A stretch of DNA of 64,000 nt. Source: Leptotrichia sp. oral taxon 218. Lineage in GTDB: Bacteria; Fusobacteriota; Fusobacteriia; Fusobacteriales; Leptotrichiaceae. The translations under genes and the position numbers were made by a program. Location: positions 1,736,001-1,800,000 of the forward strand of contig NZ_CP072377.1 in assembly GCF_018128225.1 (NCBI RefSeq). The letters are read 5' to 3'. Position 1 is the first letter of the stretch. Each line of letters begins with the position of its first letter. The notes under the pieces were generated by a model, which had not been told where the DNA came from, did no database searches, and was given only the letters and a program-made list of their open reading frames with translations. Below are positions 1 to 8,027 of this stretch, one piece after another.

Positions 1-375
1 GTCTTTCAAATTATTCAAGTCAATGTTATCTGCTTCGATTGTTAAAACTGTTTCATATGCTTTTGCTCCTTTATTGACTGTTTCATATTGCCAATCGTAA
101 GATTTGTCGGTTGAATAAGATATTGAATCTATTTTTTCGTATTTTTCGCCAGATCTACTCAAAAGACTTTTAAATTTTTCAAGTCTCTGAGAATTTTCCC
201 GACTTGCTTTATCCAAATTTTCATCTTGAGTTTTTATTACAAGCTCCACTTTTGCCGAATTTGGAAATATTTCTTTTTTTGCAATTCCTCTAACTTGTAT
301 TCTTTTTCCAGAAACGACATCAGAAAATGTCAAAACACAAGTCATCATAAATAAAAATGTCATTATTTTTTTCAT
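1..375 (-). CDS. SIMPL-domain (DUF541) secreted protein, C-terminus beyond window edge
   Basis: The reading frame opens at the ATG at 373-375 and runs off the left edge, leaving 125 codons. It starts with a lysine-rich signal peptide (MKKIMTFLFMMTC) and continues with a segment (GKRIQVRGIAKKEIFPNSA) that parallels the start of the mature part of the next two genes. SIMPL/DUF541 proteins are periplasmic or surface proteins of mostly unknown role. The best ribosome-binding site (AAAGGAG, 412-418) lies about 36 nt from the ATG, with an A/T palindrome between them. It is the last of three tandem paralogs on this strand. Family call is fairly secure; function is unknown. Confidence 0.75.
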   Translation of the reverse strand, partial: MKKIMTFLFMMTCVLTFSDVVSGKRIQVRGIAKKEIFPNSAKVELVIKTQDENLDKASRENSQRLEKFKSLLSRSGEKYEKIDSISYSTDKSYDWQYETVNKGAKAYETVLTIEADNIDLNNLKD

Positions 376-421
376 TATTTTGTTTTAAAATTATTATTTA
401 AATAATTTTATCTCCTTTCAT

Positions 422-1542
422 TTATTTTTTTTGCATTTCATACATAACAGATATATTTTGTTCTATTTTTAAAGGTTTCGGAGTATAATCAACTCTTACT
501 TTACTAGTTTTATAACCTCTGTAAAAATCATACCCACCTTTTATTTTCATATCTGAATAATTATTTTCTTCCATGCCTTGTAATCCATTTAATTGACTTT
601 CCAAGTTATTCAATGAACTTTCAACATCAGTTTTCACTTCCCATTGGCTGTCAATCCTGTCTATCATTTTTTGCTGAAAATCCAAATCCTCACTTACGAC
701 AATCACATCGCCAACTTTTAAATCACTTGATTTTAAAATACTTTCTGCCTTTTGTTTTGCCTGATTATAAGCATCGCCATACATCTGGGATTCAATTTCA
801 TCTCTATTTGACAAATCAAATTTTATTGATCCAGCTATATTGAGTCCATCGCTATCAGCCAAAGAAATTATCTCATTTAAATTCTTCAAATTTTTTGTCA
901 CAACTTTTAAATTTTGAGTCACTTCGTAAACTTCCGTTTCTTCATAATTTTCAGAATTTTCCTTAATTTCATAATCTCCAAAAAAAACATTATTTTTTGC
1001 CGCATTTATCAATCTTAATTTATTTTTCAAAATATCAATTTTAGAAAATAATTTATTCAAAGTTCCATTTAAAGTTTTATCACTCTCTTTTAACTTAATT
1101 TCATAAACATTTTCTTCATCATCCTTTTCCACGCTTTGAAATTTATCTCCACTATTTAATTCAATCAATTCTCCCAATTTTTCAAAATCGACATCTTTTA
1201 CAAAAACGCTCATTTGACCAGAATACGAAGAAACTGTTTTTTTACCTGAATAATTTTTATCTTTAATTTTTCTATCTGAAATAGAAACTGTTTCAATATC
1301 GCCAGACATTAAATTTTTCGTTCTCAAATCTTTTTTAAATTTTTCCAATTTTTGTTTCACTTTGGAAGACGCCGCACTCAAAGTTTTGTCCTTATCCTTA
1401 ATTTGAAAGCTCAAAGTTGCCATATCTGGCATGATTTCTCTTTGTGCATTTCCCGTCACGCTTATTTTTTTACATTATCTTCATTTGCAGAAAAAATATT
1501 TAGACTTAATAATGCAAAAAGTGCCACTAATATTTTTTTCAT
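422..1542 (-). pseudogene. SIMPL-domain (DUF541) secreted protein, single-base frameshift after the signal peptide
   Basis: A good ribosome-binding site (AAAGGAG, 1551-1557) precedes the ATG at 1540-1542, which begins a signal peptide (MKKILVALFALLSLNIFSA). That frame stops after NVKK at an A7 run (1465-1471). The rest of the protein (ISVTGNAQREIMPDMA...) continues in another frame to 422. One extra A in the run would join them, and the total length (1121 nt) is one base short of a multiple of three. The body closely resembles the next gene, sharing segments such as VSEDLDFQQKMID and YTPKPLK.EQN.SVMYE. Either a real frameshift or phase-variable gene, or a sequencing undercall; I favour the latter because four other genes here show the same pattern. 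Confidence 0.8.
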
Positions 1543-1606
1543 TTTTGTATCTCCTTTAAAGATTTTACAACTTTACTAATATTTTAAATTTTTTATTTTT
1601 TTAAAC

Positions 1607-2740
1607 TTATTTTATCTCATACATCACAGACACATTCTGCTCCAATTTTAATGGTTTTGGAGTATAATCAACTTTTGTACTGACTGCTCTTTTTGCTGAA
1701 GAATATCCGTATCCATCTGAATATTCAGCAGCAAAACCATATTCTTTTTCTGGTGCTGAAAGTGCTACTGTATTTGTCACTGCTTTTACTTCCCACTGAC
1801 TGTCAATTTTATCTATCATTTTTTGCTGAAAATCCAAATCTTCGCTGACCATAATTGGATTTCCAAGTTTTAGTACACTTGACTTTAAGATGCTTTTTGC
1901 CTTTTGTTCGGCTTCATTAAATGCCTGTTTATACATCTGCTGCTCAATTTCATCTTTATTTGACAAGTCAAACTGAATTGAACCATTTATGTAAATGTCG
2001 TTGTCTGCCGCAAGGGAAATTATTGTGTTTAAGTTTTTTAAATTTTTTACTGACAATTTTAAATTATGAATTACATAATACATGTCAACAGGAGTTTTGC
2101 TGTCATTTGTAAAATTTTCAGTAATTTTATATCCGCCAAAAATGACATCGTTTTTGGTGTCACTCACGCTTTGCAATTTTTCTTTTACATCATTTACTTT
2201 GACAAATAATTTATTTAATGCTGCATCTACAGTTTTATCTGTTTCTTTTAAATTTACAGAATAAGCGTTTTGTGAAAAATTTTTTTCAATTTTATCAAAA
2301 TTTTTATCCCCGTCTACGCCAATTAATCCACTTAATCTGTTAAAATCAATATTTTTTACCAAAATCTCAATTTTAGCGGTATAAGAAACTGGTGTTTTTA
2401 TTTCAGTTTTTTGTTTTTGATTTTTTGAATTTTTTGGCTTTACATCTTCTTTATACTCTGTCTCTTTTTTGTCGTAAAATGAAACAGTTTCAATTTCTCC
2501 TATTTGAATTTTTCTTGCACGAAGTCCTTGTTTAAAATTTTCCAGCGCATCTTTTGTCTTTTTAGTCGCCACATTCAAATCTTTATCTTTTTCTGAAATC
2601 AAAAAATTTATAACTGCAACATCTGGCATAACTTCTTTTTCAGAATTTCCAGTCACGCTTATTTTTCTTATGAGATTTTCGTTTGCTGAAAATAAATTAA
2701 AACTACTTAAAATAAGCAAAGACATCATTATTTTTTTCAT
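1607..2740 (-). CDS. SIMPL-domain (DUF541) secreted protein
   Basis: Intact 377-residue protein with a signal peptide (MKKIMMSLLILSSFNLFSA). The mature part opens with RKISVTGNSEKEVMPDVAV, the typical start of SIMPL proteins, in which an 'oscillating' G-x-x-x-x-x-P motif precedes alternating strands and helices. The ribosome-binding site AAGGAGG (2746-2752) fixes the start. It is the promoter-proximal member of a three-gene tandem array, sharing its C-terminal motif (YTPKPLK.EQN.SVMYE) with the second copy. Family members are exported and have been linked to outer-membrane or stress phenotypes, but no precise function can be assigned here. Confidence 0.85.
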   Translation of the reverse strand: MKKIMMSLLILSSFNLFSANENLIRKISVTGNSEKEVMPDVAVINFLISEKDKDLNVATKKTKDALENFKQGLRARKIQIGEIETVSFYDKKETEYKEDVKPKNSKNQKQKTEIKTPVSYTAKIEILVKNIDFNRLSGLIGVDGDKNFDKIEKNFSQNAYSVNLKETDKTVDAALNKLFVKVNDVKEKLQSVSDTKNDVIFGGYKITENFTNDSKTPVDMYYVIHNLKLSVKNLKNLNTIISLAADNDIYINGSIQFDLSNKDEIEQQMYKQAFNEAEQKAKSILKSSVLKLGNPIMVSEDLDFQQKMIDKIDSQWEVKAVTNTVALSAPEKEYGFAAEYSDGYGYSSAKRAVSTKVDYTPKPLKLEQNVSVMYEIK

Positions 2741-2923
2741 AAAATCCTCCTTCTTTCTTTCTTTTTTTGTTTTTTTGTTTTTAATTTTTTTATTTTTTAA
2801 AATTTTATCTATTTTTTTACTATTTTATATCTTACTTAATCATAATTATACCATATTTTTTTTATTTTAAAAGTTATAAAATTAAAAGTTGAATTTTTTA
2901 GTTTATAATCTTTCATTTAAAAA

Positions 2924-2952
2924 TTGTATTTATTTATTAATTGTGATATTAT
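2924..2952 (+). promoter_or_regulatory. Candidate sigma-70 promoter for the PASTA-rsgA-rpe-marR run
   Basis: TTGTAT (2924-2929), 17-bp spacer, TATTAT (2947-2952). It sits about 50 nt before the PASTA gene start. In such AT-rich DNA partial matches are common, so confidence is moderate. Confidence 0.45.
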
Positions 2953-3002
2953 ATTAATGAGTAATTTATTAAAATAAAAACTATAAAAATATGAGGTGTA
3001 CG

Positions 3003-3980
3003 ATGTCAACAACAAGAAAATTAAATCCCGGTAAAGTAACAAGATTTGTTATTGTGATGATTTGTTTAGTGACACTAGGAATTTTTGGACGAGGTGTATT
3101 TGATAGACATTTTTTTAACACGCGTATGACCGTTATTCCAAATGTTATGAACTTAAATGAAAAAGAAGCGATAAAATATTTGAAGGAAGCTGGACTAAAA
3201 GTTAAAGTTATCCATTCAAAAACTGAAAAAGTGCCGTTAAATGTGGTTCACAATCAAGATCCACGACCTGGAAAAAAAGTTAAAGTTAATAGAGTTATAA
3301 AAATTTGGGTTAATAATGGACAAAATCAAGTTGTGCCAAATATAATCGGACTTGAACTTTTGGAAGCCAGATCAAAATTAAGAGGACAAAATATTCAAAT
3401 TGAAACAATTGATTATTATCCTTCGAACCAAAAATATAATACAATTTTAGGTGTTTATCCAAAACCTGGAACAAAACTTGAAATTAATCAAAAAATTTCA
3501 ATACTTGTATCTTCTCAGCAAATGATAGATCCATCTGTTATGCCAAATTTGATAGGACTTGACTTAAACGATGCAAGAGAACTTGCAAAACAAGTTGGAA
3601 TAAATATTCAAAATGTGTCTTACACAACTGACCCAACTTTACCACTAAATACTATTATTTCTACAAATCCTGCAGCAGGAGCTAGAATTCAGCAAGGTCA
3701 AAATATATCCGTTGTCATAAATACAGCTTCTCGTGCCAGAAGACGGCAGACAACTGAAGAAATAATAAATAGATCAAAAAATGACATTAATAAAAACGGA
3801 ATAGAAAAAGCGATTGACGACACAATTAATAAAATTGATAGTAGTAGTCCTGGAAATAATAATAGTACAAATAATTCGACAAATAATGGAAATAGCGGAA
3901 ACAGTGGAAGTGACGGAGATAATTCATCACAAGAAAACAACTCAGGTGGTCAACAATCAGAAGATGACAGTGGAGAATAA
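3003..3980 (+). CDS. Membrane-anchored PASTA-domain protein without a kinase domain
   Basis: The start is set at the ATG at 3003 because GAGGTG (2993-2998) is a good ribosome-binding site for it; the upstream in-frame ATG at 2991 has none. The 325-residue protein has a short basic N-terminus, one transmembrane helix (about residues 15-32) and three PASTA repeats (about 37-103, 104-170 and 172-243). Each repeat has the P-N-(V/I/L)-x-x-(L) start and the P-x-x-G turn. A low-complexity Asn/Ser/Gly/acidic tail follows. PASTA domains bind peptidoglycan or muropeptides, usually on Ser/Thr kinases or penicillin-binding proteins; neither catalytic domain is present. It is likely an inner-membrane protein with a periplasmic sensor or scaffold role. 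It leads straight into rsgA. Confidence 0.85.
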   Translation: MSTTRKLNPGKVTRFVIVMICLVTLGIFGRGVFDRHFFNTRMTVIPNVMNLNEKEAIKYLKEAGLKVKVIHSKTEKVPLNVVHNQDPRPGKKVKVNRVIKIWVNNGQNQVVPNIIGLELLEARSKLRGQNIQIETIDYYPSNQKYNTILGVYPKPGTKLEINQKISILVSSQQMIDPSVMPNLIGLDLNDARELAKQVGINIQNVSYTTDPTLPLNTIISTNPAAGARIQQGQNISVVINTASRARRRQTTEEIINRSKNDINKNGIEKAIDDTINKIDSSSPGNNNSTNNSTNNGNSGNSGSDGDNSSQENNSGGQQSEDDSGE

Positions 3981-4000
3981 AAAAGAAAGGGGATTAAATC

Positions 4001-4903
4001 ATAAAAGAAAAAGTTAAAGGAAAAGTTATTAGAAAAATTAAAGGTTTTTATTATGTCGTAAAAGAAGACGCCAAAAATTTAAGCGAAGAAAATATTTTTG
4101 AGTGCAAATTGAGAGGCAGCTTAAAAGTGAAAAACAGTAAACTGAATTGTATTATTGGAGATGTGGTCGAATTTGACGAAGATGAAAAAGTTATAACAAA
4201 AATTTTTGATAGAAAAAATTATTTGCACAGACCACTTCTCTCAAATATAGATTTCATTGGAATTTTATTTGCAATTGAAAATCCTAAATTTGATTTTACT
4301 AATTTTCAAAAAATGCTATTGAATGCAAATTATCAAAATATTCCGTGCATTTTGATTTTATCAAAGGTTGATCTTGTTTCTAAAGATCAATTAAACCAAT
4401 TTTTGGAAGAGTTTGAAAAAGTTTTTGGAAATACAGTTCATATTTTTCCAATTTCTATAAAAGAAAATTTTGGAATAAAAGAATTAAAAGATTATATAAA
4501 GAAGAAGTCCATTGTAATTTCAGGACCGTCTGGTGCAGGAAAATCTTCACTTATTAACTCTTTAATGGGAGAAGAGATACTTGCCACAAGTGATGTCAGC
4601 CAAAAGACAAAAAAGGGACGGCACACAACTACAGAAAGCAGATTTTTTATGACTGATGAACATTCTTATGTGATTGATACACCTGGTTTTTCAACGCTTG
4701 ATTTTCCAAAATTGAAAAATAGAAAGGAGTTGGAAGTCCTTTTTCCAGAATTTCTGGAATTTTTACAAGACTGTAAATTTCGTGACTGTATCCACACGAA
4801 TGAGCCTAATTGTGCGATTAAAGAAAATGTTCAAAATCAGAAAATTCATAAAAAGCGATATGACTTTTATCTTTATTCGCTAGAAAACATAAAAATTAAA
4901 TAG
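4001..4903 (+). CDS. rsgA: Ribosome small-subunit biogenesis GTPase RsgA, apparently non-canonical start
   Basis: Circularly permuted GTPase that acts in late 30S maturation. Seen in order: an N-terminal OB-fold-like segment (KGKVIRKIKGFYYVV), the G4 motif LSKVD, the P-loop GPSGAGKS, the G3 motif DTPG, and a C-terminal zinc site (C-x4-C-x-H-x5-C in DCKFRDCIHTNEPNC). The first canonical start codon in frame is TTG at 4109, which would delete the OB domain. The frame is open back to 3998, and a strong ribosome-binding site (AAAGGGG, 3986-3992) lies 8 nt before ATA at 4001 (5 nt before ATC at 3998). I therefore place the start at 4001 as ATA, giving 300 residues, the normal family length. A point error in the start codon is the alternative. 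Confidence 0.85.
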   Translation: MKEKVKGKVIRKIKGFYYVVKEDAKNLSEENIFECKLRGSLKVKNSKLNCIIGDVVEFDEDEKVITKIFDRKNYLHRPLLSNIDFIGILFAIENPKFDFTNFQKMLLNANYQNIPCILILSKVDLVSKDQLNQFLEEFEKVFGNTVHIFPISIKENFGIKELKDYIKKKSIVISGPSGAGKSSLINSLMGEEILATSDVSQKTKKGRHTTTESRFFMTDEHSYVIDTPGFSTLDFPKLKNRKELEVLFPEFLEFLQDCKFRDCIHTNEPNCAIKENVQNQKIHKKRYDFYLYSLENIKIK

Positions 4904-4913
4904 ATTAAAAAAC

Positions 4914-4986
4914 AAAAGAAAAGAAAAAAAGAAAAGAAAAAAAAAGAAAAGAAAAAAAAAGAAGAAAAAGAAAAGAAAAGAGGAAA
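4914..4986 (+). repeat. Purine-only A/G tract between rsgA and rpe
   Basis: 73 consecutive purines built from imperfect AAAAG and AAAAAG units, ending in the ribosome-binding site of rpe. It is a simple-sequence tract prone to slippage. Confidence 0.85.
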
Positions 4987-4991
4987 TTTTG

Positions 4992-5627
4992 ATGGGAAAA
5001 AAAATAATCGTTGCACCTTCTCTATTAGCAGCAGATTTTAGCGATTTAAAAAAAGAAATTCAAGAAGTGGAAAAATTTGGAGCGGATTTTCTTCATCTCG
5101 ATGTAATGGACGGAAATTTTGTGCCAAATATCAGTTTCGGCTCTCCAATTTTAGAAGCGATAAGACCTCACACAAAACTTGTTTTTGATGTTCATTTGAT
5201 GGTTGAAAATCCTGACCGTCTGATTCATCTATTCAAAGACTGTGCGGACATCATAACTGTTCACGCAGAAAGCACGAAACATTTGAACAGAACCATTCAG
5301 CTGATAAAATCTTTTGGAAAAAAAGTTGGAGTTGCTCTTAATCCGTCAACTCCGCTGGATTTTATAAAATATGATTTAGACAATATTGACATGGTTTTAA
5401 TTATGACGGTAAATCCTGGTTTTGGCGGACAAAAATTTATTCCTGAAATGCTTCCTAAAATAAAAGAGCTAAGAAATTTAGCACCAGAAATTGATATTCA
5501 AGTGGATGGCGGAATAAATGATAAAACTGGAAAACTGGCAGTCCAAGCTGGAGCAAATATATTAGTTGCAGGTTCTTACATATTTAGCGGAAATTATGAA
5601 AATAAAATTAACTCATTAAAATTTTAA
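4992..5627 (+). CDS. rpe: Ribulose-phosphate 3-epimerase
   Basis: Interconverts ribulose-5-phosphate and xylulose-5-phosphate in the pentose phosphate pathway; cytosolic TIM barrel. Family signatures are in order: APSLLAADF near the N-terminus, LHLDVMDG..FVPN (metal and catalytic region), FDVHLMVE.P, VNPGFGGQKF (phosphate-binding loop), QVDGGIN and VAGSYIF. The 211-residue length is normal. The ATG at 4992 is preferred over the adjacent TTG at 4989 because it is better spaced from AGAGG at the end of the purine tract. It probably belongs to one transcription unit with rsgA and the MarR-type gene. Confidence 0.95.
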   Translation: MGKKIIVAPSLLAADFSDLKKEIQEVEKFGADFLHLDVMDGNFVPNISFGSPILEAIRPHTKLVFDVHLMVENPDRLIHLFKDCADIITVHAESTKHLNRTIQLIKSFGKKVGVALNPSTPLDFIKYDLDNIDMVLIMTVNPGFGGQKFIPEMLPKIKELRNLAPEIDIQVDGGINDKTGKLAVQAGANILVAGSYIFSGNYENKINSLKF

Positions 5628-5644
5628 AGAGAGGGAAAAAATAA

Positions 5645-6307
5645 ATGTATAATAAAATGGAAAATTTATTGGATCAATTTTATAAAACATATTATAAAAT
5701 TGAAGAAATTAATTTAAATCAAGTTATAAAATGTCTGACGACTACTGAAATACATGTAATTGAAGCCATCGGACAAGATAAAATCACAATGAACGAACTG
5801 GCTGAAAAACTTGGAATTACAATGGGAACTGCATCAATTGCCATAAATAAACTAAATGAGAAGCAATTTATCGAGCGGATTCGTTCTGACGAAGATAGAC
5901 GAAAAGTTTTTGTAAAACTTTCTAAAAAAGGGGAAATGGCGTTAAATTATCATGGAAATTTTCATTCAACAATTTTAGAAAAAATTACAGAAAATATTCC
6001 AAAAGAAGAATTAAAGGCTTTTGTCACAACTTTTGAAACTATTGTAAACAATTTGGAAGCAGTGAAAAAAGATATTCAACCTGAATCAATTTTAACTTTT
6101 GAAGAAGGCGACACCGTTCAAGTTTCTTCCATCAAAGGAAGTGTTGCAATAAGAAAATATTTGAATGAAAAGGGAGTTTTGATAAAATCTCTTATAAAAA
6201 TTATAAATATCGACAAATTTTTAATTACGATGTTAGTTGACGGAGATGAAAAAATTTTAAATGTGGAAGATGCAGAAAATATAATGGTTAGAAAAAACTC
6301 TCTGTAA
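5645..6307 (+). CDS. MarR-family regulator with a C-terminal FeoA-like domain
   Basis: A 220-residue protein in two parts. Residues about 1-140 form a MarR-type winged helix: helix-turn-helix around MNELAEKLGITMGTASIAI, wing with RIRSDEDRRKVFVKLS. Residues about 150-217 (from SILTFEEGDTVQV) resemble the SH3-like FeoA domain found at the end of DtxR-type metal regulators. The ribosome-binding site (GAGGG, 5631-5635) precedes the ATG. The fusion suggests a repressor whose extra domain could sense metal or mediate contacts; the ligand is unknown. The gene ends the rsgA-rpe unit and is followed by a clear terminator. Confidence 0.75.
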   Translation: MYNKMENLLDQFYKTYYKIEEINLNQVIKCLTTTEIHVIEAIGQDKITMNELAEKLGITMGTASIAINKLNEKQFIERIRSDEDRRKVFVKLSKKGEMALNYHGNFHSTILEKITENIPKEELKAFVTTFETIVNNLEAVKKDIQPESILTFEEGDTVQVSSIKGSVAIRKYLNEKGVLIKSLIKIINIDKFLITMLVDGDEKILNVEDAENIMVRKNSL

Positions 6308-6319
6308 TTTTTTAAACTT

Positions 6320-6373
6320 AAAAACTCTTTCTTGCATTTTTTTCATTTATTAAAGAGTAAAGAAAGAGTTTTT
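6320..6373 (+). terminator. Rho-independent terminator after the MarR-FeoA gene
   Basis: A 14-bp perfect inverted repeat (AAAAACTCTTTCTT, 6320-6333, with its complement at 6360-6373) with a 26-nt loop, followed by a T-rich stretch. Confidence 0.65.
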
Positions 6374-6425
6374 ATTTTTTTGAAAAAAGGTTGAAAAATA
6401 AGAAAGGTAAAAAATAATAAAAATC

Positions 6426-7154
6426 ATGAAAAAAAATGGAGAAAAAACGACAACACCAATTAAAGATTTGAAAATTATTCAAAGAAACGATTTTCAAAAT
6501 TTCACTTTAGATTCTGTATTAATTTCTGATTTTGTGAAAATCAACAGAAAGACAAAAAAAATTCTTGATATTGGAACTGGCTGTGGAATTATTTCAATTC
6601 TTTTGGCAAAACGAAGTAAAGCAAAAATTACTGGAATTGAACTTTTGGAAACAATGGCTGAAATTGCGAAAGAAAATGTTAAAAATAACGGTTTTTATGA
6701 ACAAATTTCGATTGTGAACGAAGATATTAAAAATTATAAAAAAACTTTTTCAGAAGCGCAGTTTGACACAATTGTCACAAATCCACCATATTTTGAATTT
6801 AAGGGAGATTTTTCTCAGATTAATGACTTGGAGCAATTGGCTTGTGCTAGACATAATATGAATCTGACGATTGAAGAAATTATAAAAATTTCAGCATATT
6901 TATTAAAAAATATGGGAAGTTTTTCGATAGTTTTTCGGAGTGAGCGGCTAATTGAAATTTTGGAATTACTAAAAAAATATAATTTAGAGCCAAAGAGAAT
7001 GAAAAACTGTTATACTAAATGGAATGAAAATGCTAAAATTTGCATGATTGAAGCGATTAAAGATGCAAATAGCGGACTTTTGATTGAAATGCCAATTTTT
7101 GTTTATGATAAAAATGGGAAAAAAAGTGAATATATTGAAAATCTGTATAAATAA
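6426..7154 (+). CDS. tRNA1(Val) (adenine(37)-N6)-methyltransferase-like protein
   Basis: Class I SAM-dependent methyltransferase of the TrmN6/YfiC type, 242 residues. The SAM-binding motif is ILDIGTGCGIISILLAKR (about residues 46-63), followed by an acidic residue in TGIELLE and the N6-adenine signature TNPPYFE (about 117-123). The N-terminal IIQRNDFQNFTLDSVLISDF matches the usual substrate-proximal region (F.LDSVLL.F). The ATG at 6426 is 18 nt from the nearest ribosome-binding site (AGAAAGG, 6401-6407). Two in-frame ATA codons (6414, 6417) would be better spaced, so the exact start is uncertain. Assignment to tRNA position 37 rests on family resemblance. Confidence 0.8.
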   Translation: MKKNGEKTTTPIKDLKIIQRNDFQNFTLDSVLISDFVKINRKTKKILDIGTGCGIISILLAKRSKAKITGIELLETMAEIAKENVKNNGFYEQISIVNEDIKNYKKTFSEAQFDTIVTNPPYFEFKGDFSQINDLEQLACARHNMNLTIEEIIKISAYLLKNMGSFSIVFRSERLIEILELLKKYNLEPKRMKNCYTKWNENAKICMIEAIKDANSGLLIEMPIFVYDKNGKKSEYIENLYK

Positions 7155-7190
7155 AATATTTAGAAAAATTTAGAAAAATTTAGTTATATC

Positions 7191-7219
7191 TTGACATTTA
7201 CTTTAGTCTATGATAATTT
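7191..7219 (+). promoter_or_regulatory. Sigma-70 promoter for the DUF4424-like gene
   Basis: Perfect -35 TTGACA (7191-7196), 17-bp spacer, TAATTT (7214-7219), about 40 nt before the start codon. Confidence 0.6.
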
Positions 7220-7259
7220 TTATATAATTAATTAAATAAATAAATTTAGAAAGGTAAAT

Positions 7260-7997
7260 ATGTTTAAAAAAATATTAATTTTAACGACATTTTTTTTATT
7301 TAGCGTCATAACATTTACTCAAAATAGTAAATTTTTGGCAGTTGGAAATGTGAAAATTGTGCGGCAAGAGCCACTTGCAATTAAAAGAGAAGATCTTAAT
7401 ATTACAATTGAAAAAGATAACACTATAAAAGTTGAAAGTTTTTACACTTTTGAGAATGTTGGAAATTATAATGTAAAATCGACATTTCTTTTTTGGCTGG
7501 ATTCGAACATTGAAAAAGTTGAAAAAGAAGATTTTAGCAATAAAAATACGAATAATCGTGGAAAATATATTAACAATATAAAATTTTTCTCTGATTACAA
7601 AAAATCTCAAAATTTGAGAGCAGTTATAAAATTTGACGAAAATATTTATAAAAATCAAAATGGAGAAGACATTCAAAGAGAATGGTTTGCGATTTCAAAA
7701 ACTGTAGAACCAAATAAAGAAGGAAAACTTTATCTTTCTTATGACTTAAAAAATACAGATTTCTTGCGAACAAAAAATTTCACATACAGTTTTGATTTAG
7801 TGAATAATTTTTTGAATAAAAATAAAGCAGAAATTTTTTATGTAAATATTTATAATAAATCGGCTAAAAAAATAAAAAATATTGATTACAAAAACTATGA
7901 ATTTAAAAATATAAGTACAAATAAAAATAAGGAACATTTTGAACTTCTTGTAGGAAATGTTAATTTAGATGACAAAATGGTCATAAATTTTTATTAA
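7260..7997 (+). CDS. Exported protein resembling DUF4424
   Basis: 245 residues with a signal peptide (FKKILILTTFFLFSVITF, residues about 2-19). The mature part contains a stretch (IVRQEPLAIKREDLNITI) followed by beta-strand-rich sequence ending NVKSTFLFWLD. This resembles the start of DUF4424 proteins, where a similar EdL.I.. segment precedes a 'fine-structured' beta domain; the match is by eye. No catalytic motif or lipobox was seen. It has its own promoter and a ribosome-binding site (GAAAGG), and is followed by rsmD. Role unknown; probably periplasmic. Confidence 0.6.
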   Translation: MFKKILILTTFFLFSVITFTQNSKFLAVGNVKIVRQEPLAIKREDLNITIEKDNTIKVESFYTFENVGNYNVKSTFLFWLDSNIEKVEKEDFSNKNTNNRGKYINNIKFFSDYKKSQNLRAVIKFDENIYKNQNGEDIQREWFAISKTVEPNKEGKLYLSYDLKNTDFLRTKNFTYSFDLVNNFLNKNKAEIFYVNIYNKSAKKIKNIDYKNYEFKNISTNKNKEHFELLVGNVNLDDKMVINFY

Positions 7998-8027
7998 TTA
8001 ATTAATTTAACAGATGAAAGGAGAAAA

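Noticed and set aside
376-418. A/T palindrome between Shine-Dalgarno and ATG of the first SIMPL gene as a second looped-out spacer
   Set aside because: Looping out still leaves about 13 nt and the stem is A/T only, which is expected by chance in this sequence.
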